A stretch of 64,000 bases of DNA from Mesorhizobium norvegicum (lineage in GTDB: Bacteria > Pseudomonadota > Alphaproteobacteria > Rhizobiales > Rhizobiaceae), in the NCBI RefSeq assembly GCF_004919685.1, contig NZ_SMYZ01000088.1, positions 1-64,000 of the forward strand, in the 5' to 3' direction. Position 1 is the first letter of the stretch, and every line of letters starts with the position of its first letter. The notes under the pieces were generated by a model. The model was not told the origin of the DNA and searched no databases. It saw only the letters and a list, made by a program, of their open reading frames with translations. The translations under genes and the position numbers were made by a program. Positions 58,795-64,000 of the stretch are shown here, in pieces.

Positions 58795-60296
58795 TACGAG
58801 ACCCAGTGATCACGTTTGCCGAGGGTAATGTGAACGGCCTTCACCTCGGTGTATTCCTCGACGCCATAGATGCCAGTTTCTCGTCCGGTTCCAGATTGCT
58901 TGAAGCCACCAATAGGAAGCTCGGGCCCGCCGGAGATTGTGGTGTTGATCCAGACACGACCGGCCTGCACAAGCCGCATCGCTTGCAGGGCCTTGTCGAG
59001 GTCCTTGGTCCAGATGCTGGCCGCCAATCCGTAAATCGTATCGTTGGCAATCTCCACCGCCTCCTCGAAAGTCTCGAAAGGCAGGATTGTCAAAACCGGT
59101 CCGAATATTTCGTCACGGGCAATCGCCATGTCGCGTCCGACATCGGCAAACAGTGTCGGCTGGATGAAGCGGCCGGCCAAGCCATTGTTGAGTGCTTCAC
59201 CGCCGCAGACAAGCCGTGCGCCTTCGCTTCGGCCGCCTGCGATGTGGCTCAGGATGGATTCGTTCTGCGCGCTGGTGATGATTGCGCCGACCTGGGTTTG
59301 CGGATCGAGCGGATCGCCAACCCGGATGCGGGAAAACTTTTCAGCCAGAAGCTTTTCGAAGTCTACCGCGATCGACCGTTCGACCACCAGGCGGCTGCCC
59401 CCGACGCAGCATTGGCCAGCGTTGAAGCACGTGCCGAACACCACACCATCCGCCGCGTCGTCGAGATCGGCATCTGCAAAGACGATTTGCGGGTTCTTCC
59501 CGCCAAGCTCCAGCCCCAGCCTTTTGAAGTTGCCGGCCGAAGCCAGAAGCGCTCGTCGCCCGACTTCAGTCGAGCCGGTGAAGGACACCATATCGATGCC
59601 GGCATGTTCGGTCATCGCTTGGCCGATGTCGCTGCCGCTGCCAGTTACGACGTTGAACACGCCATCCGGCAGGCCGGCATTGGTGAGGATTTCCGCCATA
59701 AGCAGAGTCGTCGCCGACGTCACCTCGCTCGGCTTGGCGACGATCGTGCAGCCGGCCGCCAGAATGAAGGGAACTCGCTCGGCAAGGATAAAGAAGGGGA
59801 AGTTCCATGGCGTGATCAGCCCTACGACGCCGATAGGCTCGCGAGTTACGAGGCCTAGCGTCTTGTCACCGAGATTGTTGAACGTGTCGCCATGCAAGGC
59901 GCGCGCGGCACCAGCCGCGTATTCGTAAATGCTGGCGGCACCTTCAACCTCGCCGCGAGATTGGGAGATCGGCTTGCCAGTCTCGAGCGTTTCCAACAAT
60001 GCCAGCTCTTCGAGCCGTGCGCGAATGCCCGCGGCCGCCCTCAGCAGCACAGCGGCCCGATCAACGCCCGCAAGGCCTGACCAGCGGCGGTCTGCGAAAG
60101 CCTTTCGCGCGACCGTGACTGCATGGTCGAGATCGTCTCTGGTGCATCGCGTGATGCGCGTTACGGGAACGTCGTGAGCCGGGCTGCGACGGATAGTGGT
60201 CTCTCGCGATCCTGCGTCGACCCAACGGCCATCCACGAAGAAACCGAAATCCCGAGGGTTGGCGGGCAATGCATGAAGCGGGCTCCTGTTGTCCAT
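58794..60296 (-). CDS. Aldehyde dehydrogenase family protein
   Basis: A 500-aa NAD(P)-dependent ALDH. PWNFPFFILAERVPFILAAG, SFTGSTEVGRRALLASAGN, the catalytic Glu in LELGGKNP, Cys in FNAGQCCVGGSRLVV, and EIFGPVLTILPFETFEEAVE. The C-terminal ISGGPELPIGGFKQSGTGRE is betaine-aldehyde/gamma-type. Oxidises the aldehyde from the GMC enzyme. It starts 52 bases after the ABC permease and overlaps the GMC gene. Confidence 0.95.
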   Translation of the reverse strand: MDNRSPLHALPANPRDFGFFVDGRWVDAGSRETTIRRSPAHDVPVTRITRCTRDDLDHAVTVARKAFADRRWSGLAGVDRAAVLLRAAAGIRARLEELALLETLETGKPISQSRGEVEGAASIYEYAAGAARALHGDTFNNLGDKTLGLVTREPIGVVGLITPWNFPFFILAERVPFILAAGCTIVAKPSEVTSATTLLMAEILTNAGLPDGVFNVVTGSGSDIGQAMTEHAGIDMVSFTGSTEVGRRALLASAGNFKRLGLELGGKNPQIVFADADLDDAADGVVFGTCFNAGQCCVGGSRLVVERSIAVDFEKLLAEKFSRIRVGDPLDPQTQVGAIITSAQNESILSHIAGGRSEGARLVCGGEALNNGLAGRFIQPTLFADVGRDMAIARDEIFGPVLTILPFETFEEAVEIANDTIYGLAASIWTKDLDKALQAMRLVQAGRVWINTTISGGPELPIGGFKQSGTGRETGIYGVEEYTEVKAVHITLGKRDHWVS

Positions 60297-60348
60297 ATGT
60301 GTGCTCCTCTATATTGGCGAACCGACTGCCCGACGGGGCGCCTCTGGC

Positions 60349-61296
60349 TCACTTGATGACAAGGATTTTCTTCCTGTCCATCGTGACGGCGACAGCGGCC
60401 ACGAGGATGAATCCGAAGATGATCTGCTGGGTGAACACCGACACACCCATGAAGGTCATGCCGATCCGCACAACCTGGATGATCAGCGCGCCGACCAGGG
60501 TGCGCCAAATGGAGCCGACGCCCCCCGTGATCGCGGTACCGCCGACGATTACCGCGGCGATGGCCGGTAGAAGGAACTCGTTGGCGAGGGTCGGCGAGCC
60601 TGAACCGAGGCGTGCCGCCATCATGACGCCCGCGACGGCCGCCATTGTTCCGGACAACATGAAGGTGGCGATCTTGACCCTGTTGACGTTGATGCCGGAG
60701 GCAATCACCGCGCGCTCCTGTGCGCCGATTGCGCGCACATACCGACCGAAAGGCGTCGCGCCTAGCAGGACGCCGAGGATTATCAGGAAGATGGCGCCGA
60801 CCCAGATGTCGTTCGATATCCCGAGGGTGGTGCCAACCGCCCAATTCAGATATCGGCCAGTCAGGTCTTCGGCGATGTCTACTGAGCGCGTGTCGGAGAA
60901 CCAATAGGCCGCGCTGGTGACAAGGCCGCCCGCCGCAAGGGTCGCGATGAATGACGGGATCCGCAATGCTATCGAGACGAAGCCGCTTAGCAACCCTGCA
61001 ATTGTGCCCCCAAGCACCGCCAGCGGAATGGCGAGGAAGCCGAGTTCCGGCAGATACACGGCAAGGATGCAGCTGGCCATCGAGGCGACAGCCTGCACCG
61101 AAAGGTCTATGCCCCCCATCATGATGACGAGGGTGAGTCCCGTGGCCATGAGGAAAAGGCTCATCGTGTCCGAAATTACCGTTTCAAAATTCGACAGCGA
61201 AAAGAAGGTTGTGTCGTAAAGCCCGACGATGAGGACCATGGCGACCAGAACGGCGGGCGGGAGCATAGTGCGGATGTGTTCCATGGGACCCTGCAT
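60349..61296 (-). CDS. Sugar ABC transporter permease (RbsC type), second copy
   Basis: A 315-aa inner-membrane permease with about nine helices. GGIDLSVQAVASMASCILAV (EAA-loop-adjacent start), ISVALRIPSFIATLAAGG-like region, and the C-terminal GGVGSIWRTLVGALIIQVVR. Pairs with the permease at 62809-63786 in one importer. Its ATG lies one base after the ATPase stop (TGAGATG), so coupled. Confidence 0.92.
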   Translation of the reverse strand: MQGPMEHIRTMLPPAVLVAMVLIVGLYDTTFFSLSNFETVISDTMSLFLMATGLTLVIMMGGIDLSVQAVASMASCILAVYLPELGFLAIPLAVLGGTIAGLLSGFVSIALRIPSFIATLAAGGLVTSAAYWFSDTRSVDIAEDLTGRYLNWAVGTTLGISNDIWVGAIFLIILGVLLGATPFGRYVRAIGAQERAVIASGINVNRVKIATFMLSGTMAAVAGVMMAARLGSGSPTLANEFLLPAIAAVIVGGTAITGGVGSIWRTLVGALIIQVVRIGMTFMGVSVFTQQIIFGFILVAAVAVTMDRKKILVIK

Positions 61297-61297
61297 C

Positions 61298-62812
61298 TCA
61301 CATCATATGCTGGATGATTTCGAGTTGGGCCGGCTTGCCGCCGGCGGGTGCGTTGAACGAAGCGTTGACCACGCCATCCTTCATCACCAGGATCCGGCTC
61401 GACAGCCCGATCACCTCGTCCAGCGTGTCGCCGAGCAGAATGACCGCGAGGCCCTGGGCGGTCATCTCACGCACCAGCGAATACACGTCCTCCTTGGCGC
61501 CAACGTCGATGCCTCGTGTCGGATGGTCGAGGATGAGGATTTTGACGCCCGCGATCCGCCATTTCGCCAGGACAACCTTCTGCTGATTGCCGCCCGAAAG
61601 GCTGACGACCATCGTTTTCGTCGAAGGTGTCTTGATGCCTAGCTTGGCTATCCAATCCTTGGCAATCGCGCTCTCCTTCGCGCCGCTGATGATGCCGCCG
61701 GAGGTGAACTTCGATAGGCAGGCGAGCGTCATATTTTCGGCAACAGTGAAAGGCGTGATCAGACCTTCCACCTTCCGCTCACTGGGAACAAAGCCGATGC
61801 CACGGCCTACGGCATCATGCGCCGTTGCGAGCCGGACCGCTTTGCCGCCCATGTGGAGCGTGCCGCCATCAACCTTTTCGTATCCAGCAAGACAGCGCGC
61901 CAGCGCCTCGCGGCCGGAGCCGATGACACCGGCTATGCCCAGAACTTCGCCTTGGTGCAGGTCGAAGCTCACGTCTTGGAAAATCCCCGCTTTGCTAAGC
62001 TTGTCAACCTTCAGTGCTATGGTGGCCGAAGGCTGCGCCTGCTTCTCCTCACGGTAATATTCGTGCTGAAGCTGACGCCCGACCATCTGCTGGTGCAGGG
62101 TATGGACATCCGCGTTGGCAGCGGGGCTCTCATGCACGACGCGACCATCGCGCATGACGTAGATGCGGTCGCAGATCTCCAGGACCTCGTCGAGACGATG
62201 TGAGATGAACACAATCGACGCGCGTTGCTTGAGCTCGCGCACGATGTCGAAAAGCATCGCCACTTCCTTCTTCTCGAGCACCGATGTGGGCTCGTCCAGA
62301 AGAATTGTGACATCACGCTTGATACGGGTGTCGAGTGACAGCGCCTTGGCGATTTCGACCATCTGGCGGTCGCTGAAACTCAAGTCGGCCGCAAGCGTGC
62401 CAGGATGGATCTTAAGCCGGACCTTCTCCAGTTCCTGGGCCGCAGCCTCGTTCATACGCGCCTTGGAAATCAGTCCGAAACGAAGGAACTCTTCCTCGCG
62501 GCCAAGGAAGATGTTTTCCGCGATAGTCAGGCTCGAAATCACCGACTGTTCCTGGAACACCATTGCGATGCCCTTGTTGAAGGCATCTCGCGCGGAGCGA
62601 ATTTCGACGTTGCGTCCGTCGATGGCGATACTGCCGGCGTCCGGCTTGTAGACCCCGTTAAGGATTTTCAGAAGCGTCGACTTGCCGGCGCCGTTTTCGC
62701 CAATCAGGCCGACCACCTCGCCCGTGGCGGCGCTGAAGGAAACGCTATCAAGCGCCTTCACGCCCGGAAAGGACTTGCTGATGCCTTTCATTTCGAGCGC
62801 AGGAAGCATCAC
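61298..62812 (-). CDS. Sugar ABC transporter ATPase (RbsA/MglA type)
   Basis: A 504-aa double ATPase. The first domain has Walker A GENGAGKSTLL, signature LSFSDRQMVEIAKAL and Walker B VTILLDEPTSVLE; the second has a degenerate Walker A (GVIGSGREALARCL), LSGGNQQKVVLAKW and ILILDHPTRGID. It powers uptake of a sugar-like substrate. Overlaps the permease upstream by 4 nt. Confidence 0.95.
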   Translation of the reverse strand: MMLPALEMKGISKSFPGVKALDSVSFSAATGEVVGLIGENGAGKSTLLKILNGVYKPDAGSIAIDGRNVEIRSARDAFNKGIAMVFQEQSVISSLTIAENIFLGREEEFLRFGLISKARMNEAAAQELEKVRLKIHPGTLAADLSFSDRQMVEIAKALSLDTRIKRDVTILLDEPTSVLEKKEVAMLFDIVRELKQRASIVFISHRLDEVLEICDRIYVMRDGRVVHESPAANADVHTLHQQMVGRQLQHEYYREEKQAQPSATIALKVDKLSKAGIFQDVSFDLHQGEVLGIAGVIGSGREALARCLAGYEKVDGGTLHMGGKAVRLATAHDAVGRGIGFVPSERKVEGLITPFTVAENMTLACLSKFTSGGIISGAKESAIAKDWIAKLGIKTPSTKTMVVSLSGGNQQKVVLAKWRIAGVKILILDHPTRGIDVGAKEDVYSLVREMTAQGLAVILLGDTLDEVIGLSSRILVMKDGVVNASFNAPAGGKPAQLEIIQHMM

Positions 62813-63786
62813 TTCACCACATCAAGGCGCGAGCGGTCGAGAGAGAGAGCTACCGCCACGATGATCAGAAGGCCCTGCACGCCCTGCTGGATGTACGGTT
62901 CAACCCCCATCAGCACCATGCCGTTGGCGAGCACCACGACGATGAGCACGCCGACGACCGAATTGAGCACGGAACCAACGCCGCCGGAGAGCGACGTACC
63001 GCCCACGACCACAGCCGTGACGGTTGTGAACAGACGACCCTGACTGATCAGCGCGTGGCCTTGCCCGAACTGCGCTGCTGAGAGCACACCGCCAAGGCCA
63101 TAGAAAAGGCCCGCGAGGGAAAATATCAGGATGCGTGTACGCTCTATCGGAATTCCGGCCTGCCTGGCGGTGGTCTCGTCGGTTCCAATGGCATAGACCC
63201 AGCGGCCAATGCGGGTACGCTCCTGGATTATGTAAGCGACGATAACCGCGGACAAAGCGATCCAGATGGCCATCGGCACACCGCCGACCCGGCCGAGCGA
63301 CAAGGCGCGGAAAGTCTGGTCGGAAATGCGCACCGTCTGTCCGCCAAGCATGGCGGTGGCTATGCCAACGCCGGCAAACCCGACGCCGAGCGTGGTCATG
63401 AAGGAGGGCGTTTTGAGGCGCACGTGGAGGACGCCATTGAGCAGGCCGAGCAGGCCGCCGGCTATGATTGCGACCGGCACCGCCCACAGACCATAGTCGT
63501 ACCCGGTCAGGTCGTTTGCGACGAGGAGGCTGACCGTGACGGCTGTGACAGCGATCACGCCCTCGACGGACAGATCAATGCTCCCCATCAGGATGATGAA
63601 CGTCGCGCCCATCGACAGTACCAGCGGGATCGCCGCCGTATTCAGCAGTCGCAGCGAATTGGAGACCGTGAGGAAGTTGCTGTTGAAGAGGCTGACCAGG
63701 ATACATAGGCCTGCAAGCACTGCGAGCGGCGCCCACGCGCGCCACTTCGCAAATCCTGCCTTGCTTGTCCGAACGGCCAACGCCAC
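62809..63786 (-). CDS. Sugar ABC transporter permease (RbsC type), first copy
   Basis: A 325-aa permease: PLVLSMGATFIILMGSIDLS, MTTLGVGFAGVGIATAMLGG, GGTSLSGGVGSVLNSVVGVL. The GTG at 63786 is taken as start because GGGAGG lies seven bases ahead; the longer frame starts inside that ribosome site. The preceding gene is the substrate-binding protein; a hairpin with T run between them should lower permease expression. Confidence 0.9.
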   Translation of the reverse strand: MALAVRTSKAGFAKWRAWAPLAVLAGLCILVSLFNSNFLTVSNSLRLLNTAAIPLVLSMGATFIILMGSIDLSVEGVIAVTAVTVSLLVANDLTGYDYGLWAVPVAIIAGGLLGLLNGVLHVRLKTPSFMTTLGVGFAGVGIATAMLGGQTVRISDQTFRALSLGRVGGVPMAIWIALSAVIVAYIIQERTRIGRWVYAIGTDETTARQAGIPIERTRILIFSLAGLFYGLGGVLSAAQFGQGHALISQGRLFTTVTAVVVGGTSLSGGVGSVLNSVVGVLIVVVLANGMVLMGVEPYIQQGVQGLLIIVAVALSLDRSRLDVVK

Positions 63787-63797
63787 GTAGAAACCTC

Positions 63798-63836
63798 CCA
63801 AAAAATGCCGGGCCCCGGTATGACACCGGGGGCCGA
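63798..63836 (-). terminator. Attenuating terminator between binding protein and permease genes
   Basis: On the minus strand GGCCCCCGGT and ACCGGGGCC (63811-63834) form a GC-rich hairpin with one bulge, followed within three bases by TTTTTT. It fits an intrinsic terminator that would let a minority of transcripts pass into the permease genes, as usual for importers that need excess binding protein. The permease ribosome site follows directly. Confidence 0.7.
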
Positions 63837-63952
63837 AGTACTTTTTCGAAGCGAAATGCTTAGTTCCGCATTCAGGAAGCCGCCGCCGGACTGTTCAAGA
63901 CGTGGCGAACGGTGATCCAGCCGGGCTTTTCCGGGAGGCTTGAGACCAAGCT

Positions 63953-64000
63953 TTAGCTACGATACTGGATCTGGCCGGTAGCCTTACCCCAGAGATCGTT
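63953..64000 (-). CDS. Sugar ABC transporter substrate-binding protein, C-terminal end
   Basis: The last 15 codons before the right edge, NDLWGKATGQIQYRS then TAA at 63953-63955. This ending is typical of ribose-type periplasmic binding proteins, and the gene position upstream of two permeases and an RbsA-type ATPase supports it. The rest lies outside the window. Confidence 0.55.
   Translation of the reverse strand, partial: NDLWGKATGQIQYRS

Noticed and set aside
58617..59858. 413-codon plus-strand frame opposite the GMC and aldehyde dehydrogenase genes
   Set aside because: Spans two convincing genes in antisense; no motif and no start signal.

Overview
The window looks like an accessory (plasmid or genomic-island) segment of a GC-rich alphaproteobacterium of the Rhizobiales, most likely Mesorhizobium or a close relative. 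This is inferred from gene content and style: BigR-type sulfide regulation, glucoamylase-family and DUF1624 proteins, FNR/FixK-type boxes, DUF993/TIM-barrel sugar-type clusters and ribose-type ABC systems. No rRNA, tRNA or CRISPR array was seen.

Region 1 (1-9 kb) is a copper-resistance locus read on the minus strand. A first block holds a CusA-type RND pump (cut by the window edge), CusB, a YtkA/FixH-like periplasmic protein and a Cys/Met/Pro-rich small leader protein. A second block holds CusF, a cupredoxin, a Tat-exported multicopper oxidase, a TolC-type lipoprotein, a small lipoprotein and a second Cys/His-rich leader protein. Region 2 (9-17.4 kb) has a DUF1624 membrane protein, a cold-shock protein, a DUF922 protease-like protein, and an SRPBCC - phosphoketolase - acetate kinase - ATP-grasp set with an FNR/FixK-like box upstream. 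Region 3 (17.5-19 kb) has a third Cys-rich leader-type protein followed by two small membrane proteins and a truncated gene relic. Region 4 (19-22.3 kb) is a fully overlapping sulfide-detoxification operon: blh, bigR, two YeeE/YedE halves and a TauE-type exporter, behind an AT-rich palindrome. Region 5 (22.5-30 kb) has a methyltransferase/nucleoside phosphorylase pair, a 34-aa membrane protein and a DUF302 protein behind a perfect FNR/FixK box, and an operon of copper P-type ATPase, MFS carrier and glucoamylase-like protein.

Region 6 (30-34 kb) is gene-poor, with small HTH, RHH, DUF3892-like and orphan genes. Region 7 (34-44.7 kb) has two LysR regulators with nearly identical DNA-binding halves, three copies of one LysR-type intergenic module, a CurA-like pseudogene, and a plus-strand catabolic/detoxification cluster (two SDRs, HbpS/GlcG-like, NTF2-alpha/beta-hydrolase fusion, DUF427, GST, unknown, MFS, NTF2). 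Decayed IS481-like and IS4 transposase remnants (45.0-45.7 kb) separate it from region 8.

Region 8 (45.8-64 kb) is a second catabolic cluster. It has a ribose-type ABC importer with aldehyde and GMC dehydrogenases; acyl-CoA dehydrogenase, SDR, DUF993 lyase-like and TIM-barrel genes; MaoC hydratase, CoA-transferase, two aldo/keto reductases, a cupin dioxygenase-like protein, a monooxygenase-like protein and further SDRs. Four copies of a TAAC[CT]A-type operator in two divergent promoter regions suggest one unseen repressor controls the CoA part. The substrate is unknown; the gene set suggests oxidation of an alcohol or sugar-like compound to an acid, CoA activation, a beta-oxidation-like sequence and a final lyase step.

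The most notable observation is that three small Cys-rich secreted-type proteins with proline-containing C-termini each sit at the head of a metal-related gene set and are each followed by strong RNA hairpins. This resembles the copper-responsive CutF/DUF2946 leader-protein arrangement described in other proteobacteria.
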